Part shown: positions 47,357-60,084 of the stretch, piece after piece | Position numbering within the stretch: the first letter of the stretch is position 1 | How the letters are laid out: each line of letters begins with the position of its first letter | Assembly: GCA_025617375.2 (NCBI GenBank) | Contig: JAMYGW020000012.1 | Coordinates: 248,001 to 312,000, forward strand | Direction: 5' to 3' | DNA length: 64,000 nt | From: Acarospora socialis | Lineage: Eukaryota; Ascomycota; Lecanoromycetes; Acarosporales; Acarosporaceae | The notes under the pieces: model-generated | Told to the model about the DNA's origin: nothing | Databases searched by the model: none | What the model saw: the letters and a program-made list of their open reading frames with translations, nothing else | Translations under genes and position numbers: made by a program

Positions 47357-48963
47357 TCAGCTTTGCGATACACAAGCGCCATCGCGAATAATCTTTAGCA
47401 TCTCTTCTCCCTTTGGTGCAGTGGTGAGATTTTGATATCCGTCGGCCGTGATCAAGATGTCGTCTTCTATACGCACTCCACCCACTGGTAGATATCTCTT
47501 GAGGACGGCCATATTGATGAATCTTGCGATTCTTGGGGAACGTAGATAAATATGTTCGAAACCGTATCGGGAAAAGTAGATGCCAGGTTCTACCGTAATC
47601 ACCATGCCTTCTTCGAGTGCCGAGCTATCTGAGGTACAAGGACGCATACAGCCCTGGCCGAGGTTTATAGCCTGTGCCTCTATCTCTTGTTGGGACGAAA
47701 CCCGTTGCGTCGGTGACACGTCATGAACTTCGAGCCCTAGGTGATGACCAAGCCCATGAGGGAAGAACGCTCTGGAGGCCCCGGCCTGATACATTTCCTC
47801 AGGCGTACCTCCATGTAAGAGCCCCAGCCGGAGTAGTCCTTCGATCGCAACTTTGTGAGCCAAGAAGTATAGATCAAGAAACTTAACCCCGGGCTTCAGC
47901 CTCTCGATGCAAGATGTCTGCATCATTTGTACAAGTTCGTAGGTGTCTTTTGCCTCTTGACTTGGCCAAACTCCGGAGATTGGAAAGGTGCGTGTAACGT
48001 CGCTAGCATAACAGTTCCATTCACATCCAGCATCAAGACAGACAAGCTGCCTACCCTCTAGAGGTTCGTCATTCTTGACGTAATGGAGTGTACTGTTGTT
48101 CTCGCCAGATGCAGCGATGATGCTATAAGCCTGGTGCTTGGCGCCTTGAGAAATGCAGGCATCAAGAAAGGTGGCCTCGATCTGGGCTTCATTCCTGAAA
48201 CGGCGGATCCTATCGAGGACAGCGTGATGAGCATGAGCAGAGATGGAGTTAGCCCGCTGGATTAGACTGATTTCGTAAGAATCCTTGATGACGCGGGCCG
48301 CATCCATAGCGACCTGTAGCTTCAAGCTGTCAACATAGAGGGAATCAAAGTGGTGGAGTTGCTGAGAGTCATGTAGGACATAGATCGTGCTGTCTTTGTG
48401 ACTTTTGACCCAGTGGTCTAGATCTCTTCCTAAAGTGCTGGTGTATCGAACGTCATCCACATCATATCTACCACTCATTCAGCCTCATTCATGACAAAGC
48501 AGTGTCAGAAAGTAATTGACCTACCTTGCTTTAGCCTCCTGCTTGGTAGATCCTTTTCCGTACCAGATTACTTGCTGCGGGTTCGTCGCAGGTACATACA
48601 GTACCAGAAGATCCCTCGCGATATCGTAGGTCAGATAGCAATTAGGCTCGTCTACACCACTCAGGTAGTAGAAATAACGACGTTGTCGGAATGGCCTAGT
48701 CTGATCAGAGTCCTCGAGAAAGGCTGTCTGTTGCCCTGGTAGGTACACAAGACCTTTTGGCACATCGAGGCCGAGTGCAACCCTTTGCGCATGTTGCTTG
48801 GCTGTAGGTAGTCAGCGCATGGCTTATGCGTTTAGAGTCAGTGGAAATTATCACAAGGGTATTTGTCCACGCCAGACGCTTTGATGTGTATACTCAGGTC
48901 GGTCATGTTGGAGGGTAGCTTCTCTCGGAATGCATCCATGTCCAGACTTTTCGCTGCGTGCAT
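47357..48963 (-). CDS. Xaa-Pro aminopeptidase / prolidase (M24B family, PepP-like)
   Basis: Three exons (48963-48855, 48801-48525, 48467-47357) give 498 residues from the ATG at 48963. An in-frame ATG at 48939 would give 490. The N-terminal creatinase-like domain holds [27 protein letters not shown], a hallmark of aminopeptidase P. The catalytic pita-bread domain has the five metal ligands: Asp in CLDAGCEW, Asp in ASDVTRTF, His in [15 protein letters not shown], Glu in ITVEPGIYF and Glu in GVRIEDD. It removes N-terminal residues next to proline, using two Mn-type ions. No signal peptide or targeting peptide is obvious, so a cytosolic enzyme is likely. All key residues look intact. Confidence 0.93.
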
Positions 48964-49560
48964 ATAATCCTCTCTTGATCTGGTTTTCTTTCTTGCGGCA
49001 GCCCTGATGAGGTGCATTTACATCTGTACGGTGTAACTTGTGTGGACGTTCAGTGGATGTGGCTTGACGATGACACTTCCAAATCCATTCAAACCCTGCG
49101 TGAACCGAAGCTCAGTGCAGGGGGACATGCAGCGCAGGCATCTGAAAGCGGGAAGCTTGACGTGCATGCTGCAGGAGGATGTTCCGCACGAGTCACCGAC
49201 CGAGAGAGTTACTGGCGCAGATCAACTTGTGGAGAATCCTTGGTCAAAGACATGGCTTCAAGCGCGGATTCACTGGAGACATGGATGTTCATGACGGTTG
49301 TGGCAGAGTCTTGTGAAGGATGGGAGATCAGTTAAAATAGTAGGGAATTTAAAAGGTATCAGGATAGCCTCGCCGTCTGGATCTCGAATTAGGACCTGTC
49401 ATGTCGTTTTTGTGATACGCGAACAGTGCATATACTGCATTGTGTAACGTGGACCATATCTGTCAGCTGTCTCCCAGGCATATAAACCGTTGCAAAGGCC
49501 GTTTCTCGAAGATGCAGCTCCTTCACTCCTCTAGATATCTAAGAAGTTCCACTTTGACTT
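48964..49560. other. Divergent intergenic region
   Basis: Shared upstream region of the aminopeptidase gene and the next plus-strand gene. A plus frame from about 49012 to 49335 is open but has no recognisable features. I treat it as chance. Confidence 0.4.
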
Positions 49561-51269
49561 ATGCCAAAACACATGTCTGGGTCACGAGACTACGGTCTCT
49601 ATAACATTATGTCATTCTCTGATGTTTTCGCTACGCCGCCACTTAGGGCACGGCCACAAGCTCAAGACCGGGGACCTTATTCGGACGACACTTCGTCTAC
49701 CACCCGCCGAGTACAACGGATTTCCATGTCCATAATATTGAGTCATCTTCAGGCATACTCGTACCCCAGAAAACGCTCTCAGAGTCACCGAGCATCAACA
49801 ACGTCCATGGCTCCAGCCTTTCTTAGCAGCTTCATGCCGAGGAGCGCTATGGCAGACTATATTGAGCTCAAGCAAGACGAATGGAACAACGTCGTCGATG
49901 ACGAGACACAGTGCATGGTCATCACACAGGAGGAAGAGATCAGATGCCTGTCGAGGCGGAACAAAAACCGTATGTTGGCTTCCGAACTACAACGGCATCG
50001 ACAAGACAAGCTCACACCAGCAGTGGCGGAGTATCTGAAACTACACCCGGAGATGGCTCACGAGCTCATGGTACCTGCCGGCTTCAAGGAGCGAATTCCA
50101 CGTCGATATGAGCGCATGCTGTCCGGCGAAAAGTCCCTTTCATCGCAGAACGGCATGCTCGACGATGCTCGCACGAACGAAGAGATTTTGAAAGGGATGA
50201 TGGATCGTCCGTTCAAGGTGCTGAAGAACCCTTTCGGTGCTCCCGAGCCTCAATGGTACGAGCTTGTCAATTGGGTACACAATCACGAGGACGAAGCTCG
50301 ACGGTACGAGCATCGAGAGACTGGAGAGCTCGTCAGAACTATCAAGTACGGTCGCCAGGAGAGTAAGCTTACGGTCTTTTCTTTGACAAGCTTTCGTCAG
50401 CTTCGAAATCTCATGCATTGGCTAACAACCTCTCTCTCTTCCTCTCAGTCCAAGTGAGCGAGCGCTACTACAAGCTCATGTGGGACCACGTGGCATGCAG
50501 GTTCACGAACCTCCCTTTCTGGGACATGGACGCACTCGAGTGTCGTGCTTTACACAAGGCGTGGGCCGAGCTGACTGAGATACCCGAGACTTGGAACACT
50601 TGGCACTTTCCCATCGGCCAGAGAATTCAAATCTGTATAAAGCAGATCGAGGCACGTATGGGAGGTTTGCACAGGCGCAGCACCACCCATGAATGTATGT
50701 CTTGGCTTATCTTCCTCTCCCCGAACTCCCTGTCCATCCGTGACCACCCATGCGGGCGACGTCCTCAAGTCCAGAGGCCTCTTGGTTGACCTGCTCCTGC
50801 TCCAGGCTGCTCGAATCCGCGACACCACGACGCCCTCGGCGTCGGCTCCAAGGAGTTTCTGACGAAGGCTGAAGCCGCAGAACTAGTCATCGAAGAGCGC
50901 AAAGCAACAGGCAAGACCTTGCATGCGTGCAACTACGACCCCGTCGTCAAGATTCTACTGAATGTCGAAGAGGAGGTTGAACAAGGAGTGTTCCTAGCGC
51001 GGTCGATGTCAAAAAGCATGCAAGTACCAAAGGGCGTCATGACGGAGGTGGATGTGAACTCGATAATCAAGCCTCGCACCTTGTCCTCTGATGTGACTAA
51101 AGTCGGGGACGAAAATGATGCGGACGAGGCGAAGGTCAAGCTCGAGCCAGATAGCGGTACCCAGTCCAGGACGACGAGTGTGTCGACCTCCATACTCGAC
51201 CTCAACTCCGAGGCTGAGTGGCCGATGCCGCCAATGCCGACAATGCCACCGATGCCGATGAGCGAATAG
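49561..51269 (+). CDS. Uncharacterised 503-residue protein
   Basis: Three exons (49561-50362, 50449-50694, 50806-51269; introns 86 and 111 bp) join in frame to 503 residues. I do not recognise a family. Residues 1-90 are Ser/Arg/Pro-rich. Residues about 95-420 are dense, charged and mostly helical, with Trp- and His-rich stretches (PQWYELVNWVHNHEDEARRYEH; YYKLMWDHVACRFTNLPFWDMD; AWAELTEIPETWNTWHFP), suggesting a folded domain. The end has an acidic, Ser/Thr-rich linker and a striking PMPPMPTMPPMPM repeat just before the stop. No signal peptide or membrane segment is present. ATGs at 49573 and 49609 are alternative starts. Confidence 0.7.
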
Positions 51270-52941
51270 GTGCTGCTGGACTCTACAGGCTTGCTCTTGC
51301 TGGCTGCTTGCTTCTGAGCTGTTGATGTTTGCTTCGCGCTATATACCACCCTGCTTTTATCGCTATACCCAGGTATCATTCAATCCGCTTCTTTTCGTTC
51401 CCGCTCGTCTGTCCGACTCAACTCCGCGGCGCTTCTCCTGGCTATTGAGAATGATCAGCTCCTTGTTCCTCATAGAAACATCCCGCAAAATATTCCCGCA
51501 CTCAGCTCTTCACGTGTCTGTAGATCCTACTCACCTCCAAGCACGCTTCTCTTGCTCCCTACGCGTCCATTCGATACCACGGGTGACTCCTCGCTGTCGG
51601 AAACAGTTCAGCTCTTCGACTCCCCGTAGCCAAACCCTCACAAAGCGCCCATACTACCCGTCCATCACCCAACGTCTTTCTCACGTACCCAGTCCTCTTT
51701 CCAACCCCGCCCAGACCCTCCATCATCCACAAAGAACAAGACCACACCCTCTCATACAACACTCAAACCCCACCTGCGCCCAACCATTCCCTTCCCCCCA
51801 CACCCCTGTCCCGAACCCGTAAACCTCACCCATCAAACCCCGCCCCTCAAACCCCCAAACCACCTACCTTCGCAAAAGCCATTAGAGACAAGCAGTCAAG
51901 TCAAGTCAATTACCATCGCACCAAGCATCACGAAGAACAGAACCCGAACATTTTATAGCTTGCATTCGAATTTGCATACTCTCGACAAGATATCTAAGCT
52001 TCCTTTCCCCTCCCTTCTCTCCATACCATTCCGCCTTCCATTTTCAACCCGCAGGCTACGCACACTCAACCACGAGCACCGCAACTGTAACATCCGCGAC
52101 GTTTTGAAGAAAAGATGGGCCGAACGAGAACTGTGCAGAGCGAGGTGTATTGCAGTGCAGTGTAGTGGATGCGCTTGCTTGTGCCCGACCGACCGACCAG
52201 ACCTGACCAGACCAGGAAAGTAGGGGAACGGGATGGGGAGATCTAAATAGGACTGACCGGATGACGAATGGACCGCCTAAACTGACTGAGAGGAAAACAG
52301 AGGCGCACGTGGACTGGATTGGGATAGGGATATCTTGAGATAGGATACAAATAATTTGGGCATACATGATTTGAATCTTAGGGGTATGAGGGAAAATGAC
52401 TGACAGAGGAAGGGGGCATACAGGACTTTATATTGGGGTTACATGACTTCAGTGGGGACATTCTCGATTGGACGAGTTCGCTAGCGGGACGGGAGAAACA
52501 GACGCTGTATTGGTGAGGTGTAGGTAGGTGCATATCTATATTTACAGGTGAGGTGACATGATGTGGTGAGGTGTTGGTGGAAGGGGTACTGCTGGGGGTG
52601 TGGTGCAATGATGGGGTAGTGCTTGGTGAAGGGAGGATGGATTGTGACGAGGTGGTGTTGCTGCAGTGGTGTGGTGTTGGTGCAAGTATTCGATGCCATG
52701 ACTGGGTAGAAGTTGATACCCTGCACCACGGCGGCCGGAAGCACGAAGTCTACCCGTGAGTTCGGCGCCGTAGGTTGAGCTCCTGGCGAGTGACACGTGA
52801 GGTTCGCAAAGCTCGGCGAATGGGCTGGACAGGTATCACGATACCGTGCGAGGTGAATCGTCGGATAGAAGTTCGCTCCTCGGTGAAGGCGTCGTTAACT
52901 GGTCCCCGCTCCTATCATGGTGGCCAGATGTGGCAAAGCCA
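51270..52941. other. Long convergent 3'-3' spacer with C-rich and G-rich tracts
   Basis: About 1.7 kb between the 503-residue protein gene and KAP95. The part at about 51560-51880 is C-rich (open as Pro/Ser/His frames). The part at about 52540-52690 is G/T-rich with GGTG repeats. Short tandem GACC units occur near 52190. I see no gene. Confidence 0.45.
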
Positions 52942-55900
52942 TTAGGACATTTGATTGCCCTGAGCCCCGGTTATTTGACGCTTGACCTGCTCGCGCGCCC
53001 ATCGGGCCGTGTCAACTGTTCGGGCAGAGAAATCGCGATTCGTCCGGGTGTCCTTGATCATGGGCATTATCCAGTCCGCACGGTAGAAGTGTGCGAATTC
53101 ACCGTTAGGGAAGGCGTCTGCCAGGTCACTGCAAGGAATTAGCTCGGTGACAGCTATTGTATTAGGCAATGGTGCTTACCCGATGACGCCCATTGACGCT
53201 CTCAAAACTGCCTCACTTCGATTCTGGTCGTGCCAGACTATGTTGAGTAGTTGGAAGATTGACTCCACATACGGGGTGAGAAGTTGAGCTGGATATTGTC
53301 AGTTTACGCACAACACCCAGACGATGGGAGACAGACTTTTGTTTCCGGCCTTCAGCGCTAGGATGATGCCACCCCAGGCATCCATTATACCTTCTCGCAG
53401 TGATACCACATAGTCTAGCATCTCGAACGACACATCGGTACCCGCAGAGACAGTAGCTGCTTGCTGAAGTACCTGCGCCACCACAGAAAGGTAAGTTTCA
53501 AAGTGACCGCTGATTGCTTGAGCGATATCGCCAAAGCACTGGAGTATGGCTGGCTTGAATTGGTTGCTGAGCGTGGTACTCTGGAGAGTAGCGTCAGTTT
53601 GATTAAAATATGAGGGCTGAGAAAGCTCCTACCCTTAAGTTATTAAGTAAGTAGTTCATGAAGGCATCACAATATGGTTGAGCCTTCTCTCCGAGCGACC
53701 GAGTAATGTCGCTGACAAGCCCGATAGCCATAGCACAGAGACCAGGCTCGTCTTGATTACCAAGGGCATTGTACAAGAAAGGTACGAAGGAGTCCATATA
53801 TTTCCCGAAATCGTCTTCGAGTGCGTTGGATAAGGCCCCTACAGCGGCGAAAACTGTATCAGGAACACTCGATTTACTCCCAACCGTGTTAAGTACTTGA
53901 AGTAAGGTATGCATAATGCGGTCAGCTTGGGGCTTGATTTCTCCCTCCAGGCGATGGACAATCGCCTTGATAGATGTTAGCTAGAAGTCTGCGTATGAAC
54001 CGGAAGAATAGCGGGACGTACCAAAAGTACACTGGTGAGGCTAGTCTGCATCTCCTCAAGGGTGATCCGGTCCTCTACGCTGACGATTTGCTGCTGCATA
54101 GGTATTGTCTTCTCCAACCGTTGTAATATCACATCTGAGAGACTTGCAACTATCGGAAGGGTGTCATTGGCCGAGTTTGTAACGAACGAGTTCAGCACCT
54201 CGTATGCAGCCGTTCGAAGCTGGTTGTCCGCATCGCCTCTATATTACAAGTCAGGGATCATTTAGACAGGTTGAACTAGTCTAATGCATGAATAGTTTAC
54301 CTTTCTGTGACCTGCAGGATATGGCTCACGCTTTCATTGAAGTGCTTTGACAATGGGTTTTCTTGACACCCCGGCTCGCCAGCGAATCTGTCGGCGAGAT
54401 TCATCAAGGCCCAACAGCAAGAAGCGGCCATCTTTGGATTGCTGGAGAGTCCAGCGAACAAGGCCGATATCAAATGTGGAAGATGGGTTGACGGGTCGAT
54501 TGACTCAGATATACATTCGCAAATTCGGCCGAGGGCATAAGCTGCAGAGTCTTGCACTTGCACAGCCCGATCATCCATCATGCTGATGAGGACTGGAAGA
54601 GCCTGCTTTACCAAAGGATCTAGCGTCTTCTCGTCAGGACCTTCCATGATCGCCCCAAAGGCGGACACTGCAGCGTCACGGTTGTGCCAATTGTCGTGCC
54701 GTAAATTTTCTTCCACAAATGCCAACACCGGATGGATGATGTCGTTGCCAATGGCCTGGGAATAGAGTTGCAAACATTGATAGGCAGCTCTGGAAATGTT
54801 GTAGTCGTCGTCGCCAGCATCCTCGTCTTGCTTTGTCATGAGCTCGAGCAGTACGGGAACGACCTCCCGCGCGGCGACTTTGGTGAAGTGAAAATACGGC
54901 CTCATCTCGTTGGAGCCTTCAGCTAGCGCCTACAGCAGAGTCAGGATTGAGATATTGCTGTCAGAATACAATGTCACTAACCTGAACATTATCATCTTCA
55001 ATAGCAATCTCTTCCTCGCATACTGTGCACCAAAACTCGACCGCAAGCTTCGCAACGTCCTCTTCCTCGCTTTTCATGCCGATGATGGTCAGACCGAAGA
55101 GCGCCTTCTCCATGTAAAACCTCATTTTATCGTAATAGAGACCCATGATCCTGTTCAAACAACCAAAGGCACCTTGTTGTATCCGGTTGTCGGTAGACTG
55201 AGTGGCCTCGCATATAACCTGCATGATGTAGTTTCGCTCCCCTTCATTCTCGAAGTTTGTCCGAACGAACTCGAGAGAGTCTCCCAGGGCTGTGATGGCC
55301 GCATTCCGTACATCCGGATTAGCTTCTTCCTTCCGTGCACCCTGCACGACAGCAGTCAGGATAGCATTCGAGTGTTGTGAGAGGCTCTCCCGTAACTCAA
55401 TATCGTCTGTTTCGCAGATGAAGCCAATCGTCGTCAAGGAAGCCTGCTTCAGATGGTCCGCGCCTTCACCAACATTTTGCACCAAAGCTGCCATCAGCTC
55501 GGGCCATTCGTTCCGAGGTATCTCAATGGCGGCGATGGACGCAATGAACTGCGCGGCTGATTGTCCTGCCCTTGCATCGTTTGAGGCCAGTGTCTTCAAC
55601 GACAAATCCTTGACCAGTTTCTTTACACTGGGATCGACCTGTTGTAGCCATCGTTCCTGGACCTCTCGCAACCGAGCTGCCTCTCGAGCAGAAAAGGCGT
55701 TCTTCAGGGCGATACCGGCAGCTGTTCGAATATGCGGCTGTGCTTGCTCATTCGCAAGCTCTTGTGCTAGGGTAGTAAGGTATCCGGACTGCAAGCCAAG
55801 TTAACATGAGTATTGAGGGGAAGGGACTCATTGACAACAGCCCCTGGAACGGATCTTACTTACGAAGTCGACATCGGCGGCTTGTGAAAGCTGCTGTTCC

Positions 55901-56033
55901 GCATTTTGGCGCGTTGCCGCATCTGTGACTCGTTATGAAATGCTCACCCAGAGGCAGATGGCAGTGCCAGATGCGAAAAGCAAGTCGTCCTACCTGGAGA
56001 GAGCGTGCTCTCTAATACTTGGTTCACATCCAT
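52942..56033 (-). CDS. KAP95: Importin subunit beta-1 (karyopherin Kap95)
   Basis: Nine exons (56033-55994, 55922-55864, 55788-54982, 54929-54301, 54238-54022, 53980-53633, 53580-53337, 53288-53180, 53128-52942) give 879 residues, close to yeast Kap95 (861). It is all-helical HEAT-repeat sequence. Family landmarks include MDVNQVLESTLSPDAATRQNAEQQL, IRTAAGIALKNAF, DVRNAAITALGDSLEFV, FWCTVCEEEIAIED and VQVQDSAAYALGRICE. It carries the importin-alpha/cargo complex through nuclear pores and releases it on RanGTP binding. Intron 5 is only 41 bp. Every splice join keeps the conserved sequence continuous. Confidence 0.96.
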
Positions 56034-56935
56034 ATGTGCTATGTGACGGTCTCAGACCTCAAACTAAACTCTCAGAATGGCCCAAGGTTGACTGGAAAAC
56101 ACCAGGATGTAGATTGCTCGATTTTAGAGGTCGGACTAGACGCGACGATTGCTGCTTTGGTAAAGGAGAGCAACTAGGAGTGCAGCCGGAGTTTGGGAAC
56201 GCCAATAGATTGGTAGCGAATGTTGAAGTTTCACAACCAACACGTGAAGGAGAGATAGCAGATTCGACAATATCTCGCCTGCGAACGAGATCGAGGACCT
56301 GAAAGATGTCGTAGCTTCAAAGTAGTAGAAGTGATCTTTGTCAAAGAAGCCGCGTAACAGGTGCCCTTTTCTGGGCTTGAGCAGTGTGGGATGACTGATT
56401 GGATGTGATTGTGTTGATTGGGCAAGCTCGACGTTAGATTGGCGACTGTTTTTGGCTTCGCTACAGAAGCGAGAAGAACCTCAACTTCAGCCTTACAACG
56501 ACCTACCTACCTGCTTGCGCGTACAAAGTACTATAAGTAAATATTAGGAGTGCCTCAGTGCAGGTATGGGCGATCTCATAGCACGTCACAACGATCATAA
56601 ACTCGTCAATGGCTCTTGAGCTCGGCCACACTGGTCTGATGACTCGCATTCAAAGAACGCCCCAGATAATAATTCAAAGGCCATCTGCTGCCACAGCGAT
56701 ACTCCGTAAGCAGTGCACTGACTATACAGATACGCTCATGAATGATCAGAATCTGAAATGTCGTGATCTGGAGGAGAACCGCAAAAGCTCCTGCTCGTTG
56801 CACATTGTCTGAGGTCAAGACCGCTCGTACTACCTTGAAATGTCCACCGCCGGCACCATCTATGCTTATTCATTTGCTCTTCTGAACGATCGCCACACTC
56901 TCACTATTAGTACATATACGGAGCTGAGATGACAG
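56034..56935. other. Intergenic region upstream of KAP95
   Basis: About 900 bp holding the KAP95 promoter and 5' leader plus the APC4 3' flank. Short frames only. Nothing I can support as a gene. Confidence 0.45.
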
Positions 56936-59716
56936 CTAACTCTCAGATATGAGCTCGTCATCGTCGCTCATGGAAACGTCGTCGTCTGAGTGCTTGGTAC
57001 GGGTTGTGTCAGCACTGCTGTCAAGGTCGAACACCCTGTAACGCAGCCCATCTTTATCCAGCACACAGACGACACGCCGACCTTTCCGGCCGTTCACTTC
57101 GAGCGTCTCAGGCTGAGACGTGCTTTCTTGCCGGAAGATGTGGCGGGTATAAGGTGTGAGCGAGCTGACAAACGATACGTCGAGACCAATAGCGCAGCCA
57201 TGGGGCTGCTGCTGCTTGTAGAGGTCGCTGATATGCCCGGACAATGGGAAAAATGGCATACGTGCGGTCTCACCGTAAGGAAAGCAAAGGAGCCGCGACG
57301 ATTCTGCAGTTACAAGTCCTTGTTTAGTATCTCGAAACCCGAAGCACCAACGGGGCTACGTACGCTCGCCACACCAGATCAACATCAGCGACTTATCATC
57401 AACGAACTTGATATCTTTGATGACTCCGCTCGGGAGATTTATGGACGTTTCCCCTGTCGAACAGACAGAACTCACTCCGTTCTCGATCTTAAGACGAAGT
57501 CGATACAGCCTCACTAGAAAGCACCTCATAAGCGATGTGTGTAAAGGCCTACAGTTTACGGCCAGCCTTACGAAGGTATGTTTTATCTGCAGGTCTCAAT
57601 GCGAGATATGTAACGTAGACATCCTGGCCTATGGTATGGTCGGTCCACATAACGTTAGCAGTTGGACCTATGAAAGCGAACCCTGGTAGCTTACTTCAGG
57701 CTGCATTCTGGCGTCCATTATACGGGTACTGCAATTTCGATCGATCAGCACCGGTGTTCCATACATCACATTTCTTCGTTGTGTTTGGGAGATCGAGTTG
57801 AAGATTACTTCGCATTGCTTGCTGAGATGATCGAAGAGGTCGGCGAGCCTTGGCAGCCGCTTATCCATCTGATCGCCTCCACCATACTTCCTAAGCTCCT
57901 TCTTGTAAGTGGCGTACAAAGAGGTCCCTTCCGCAGCAAGGTCATGTTTCATTTGCCCTTCGAGATCAGGCGGCTGGAAGAATTCAACAAGCCGACTATT
58001 CGTCATGGCACCCTGGATATAGTCGAGGACTTTCGCATGGTCAATTAGTGTGTCTTTCTCTGCCATCTCTTCGGCAGAAGCAGAGCTGGGATCTGCAGCC
58101 TGGATATCAATCTCGTGGCGAAGCCACATAGAAAAGGCTGTAAACTGCTGAAGCTCTAAACTTGCGTGGATGAGAATATTATGCGCCATCAGATTCAAAC
58201 AGTTGATTGTGTCAATAACGTTGGTCAAATCCTGGGCCGAGAGTCCTAGTGTAGCATCCGAAGCTCCATGTCTTGCAAGACCTCGAAGTCGACCAAGCAG
58301 AACAACACATCTCTCCAATGCTGGAAGTAGACTTTCATGCGTTAAACGTCTTATGTTCTCGTAACCAGTGATGACCACTTTGTCCCACCTCTTGTGTCCC
58401 TATCGTATGGCCTGGTGAGCTTCAACCATCAAGTTCTTGGAACAGTTCGACTCACGCACTCTTTCTGTTAACTCGTTGACCAGCCACTCCTTGACGGGCG
58501 CGAAACAGTTCCCGGTGACAACCAAGTGATATGCCGCATGCACCCAAGTGCATTGACATTCTTCTTGGAGAGCTTCGTTGATGTTGCGCATGAACCTACT
58601 CGGTAGCTCTTGAGTACTCTTCCATTCGTTGATCATCTGATTCTGCACTTGACGTATATACCGAAGTAGGTGTTGCAATTGGGTTGATCGTGATGCAAGC
58701 AAGGAAAGATATTGACCACTATTGGAAATGAAGCGGAGATCAAGGGGAACAAAGTAGAGATGATTCCCTGATCCACCTTTCGTACAGGCAAACAGCGTAT
58801 GCGTTGACGTGTAAGGATGTGACGCATGTAACAGTGGCTCGCAGCCCTCCAGCACAGGAGACGCCTGGCCTAGATTGAAGTTGCCTATTTCAAAACATTC
58901 ATAGATCCTTACATGGAAGGTGCCATTGTCAAAACCTGTGAGCATGACATCCACAGAGTCATCCACGGTTTGACTTGGAGCCTGAAACATAGCGTCAATG
59001 GATGCTCGCGAACTGAAAACATCATCGCCACTGTCGTTACTCTGTCAGCTACTATTTACACCACGGAATCTGGTGCTCACTCCTTGCAGCCTGCCACTAG
59101 AACGCTTAGCTTGGGTAACGTCCCGTCCACGTCTAGGAGGGCCAGGTTCTTTGGAAGGTCAATATCGGTGTCCAACCTTTGAGCATACAGAGATTTGCTC
59201 AAGACATCGTCCAAGGTCAAGTTGTCCGCACGGTTCTCAATTCGGTCTTTGGCAGATTTGCCATCCGTGAAATTGGAGCACCAATCTAAGAACGTGATCT
59301 GCGGACTAGGCCCAACTCCACTGAAAAGCTGATGGACGATCTTGCCAGTATGTGGGCTGATAAGACGGATGATATTATCAGTCCATGCCACCGCAAGTAG
59401 TTGCCCTGCATGTACGTTACTGACCGATCATCATGTTTCTGCCGGATCTGGAGCGGTTGTTATGCCGAAGGTGAACGCATGGCTCACCAGTAGGTTTCCA
59501 GTGTAGCCGACGAATCTGTAAAGCAAGCTTTCCAGACGAAGCACCAAATACTCGCTGTCCATTGAGCCGGAAAACGTGGACTTGGTCATCATTACTACCC
59601 ACTGCAAGGAGATCCATAGTGGGACAGTAGGCCAGTTGATCACCATCAATGGGCTGAGGTACGATTTTCTCTGCGAGCAGATTGAGCGCCATTGGCTTAT
59701 CAACCTTCCCCTCCAT
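56936..59716 (-). CDS. APC4: Anaphase-promoting complex subunit 4
   Basis: Seven exons (59716-59488, 59405-59081, 59039-58460, 58399-57682, 57628-57572, 57513-57364, 57303-56936) give 808 residues. The N-terminal WD40-like part opens with QLAYCPTMDLLAVGSNDDQVHVFRLNGQRVF and RLHWKPTG. The central APC4 helical domain runs from about residue 305 (LLRYIRQVQNQMINEWKS) to about 500, with GHKRWDKVVITGYENIRR spanning a splice. The C-terminus has EVNGRKGRRVVCVLDKDGLR and an acidic end. APC4 is a scaffold of the APC/C ubiquitin ligase that drives mitotic exit. The second intron is 41 bp. I derived exons 5 and 6 by phase and open frame, so their borders are less certain than the rest. Confidence 0.9.
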
Positions 59717-60084
59717 GGCCTTAGGCACAATTTGGAGTTGACCACTCGAAGGCCAGGATAATCACACCTGCATTGTTGTGGTAGGTTGGAGCGAAGAAGT
59801 CGCTAAAGGCCCTGATGGTTCCTAGGTGGAGAACATTTGGGACGAATTACTCTATCTAGTATAAATAATACTAATGTGGAAGACGCCTCATAACTAGGTC
59901 CTAAACCTACGGTACCTGCTCGCAAGGATACATTCTAGCTATACGATGATCATTGAACCGCGCCCTCTTAAACGATTTTCGTAACGCGATAGGCTTTACA
60001 CAGCAGCCGGTGAAGGCGGTGAAGCCCGAGGCCATGAACGCCAAAAATCTACTGATGAACATTTTCTCTGGGTGGTCACAATAT
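59717..60084. other. Intergenic region between APC4 and RET2
   Basis: Promoter of APC4 and 3' flank of RET2, about 370 bp. No clear motif seen. Confidence 0.5.

Noticed and set aside
51322-51822. Plus-strand frame of 166 codons, Pro/Ser/His-rich
   Set aside because: Composition follows a C-rich tract; no domain, no signal, and it sits in a convergent 3' region.
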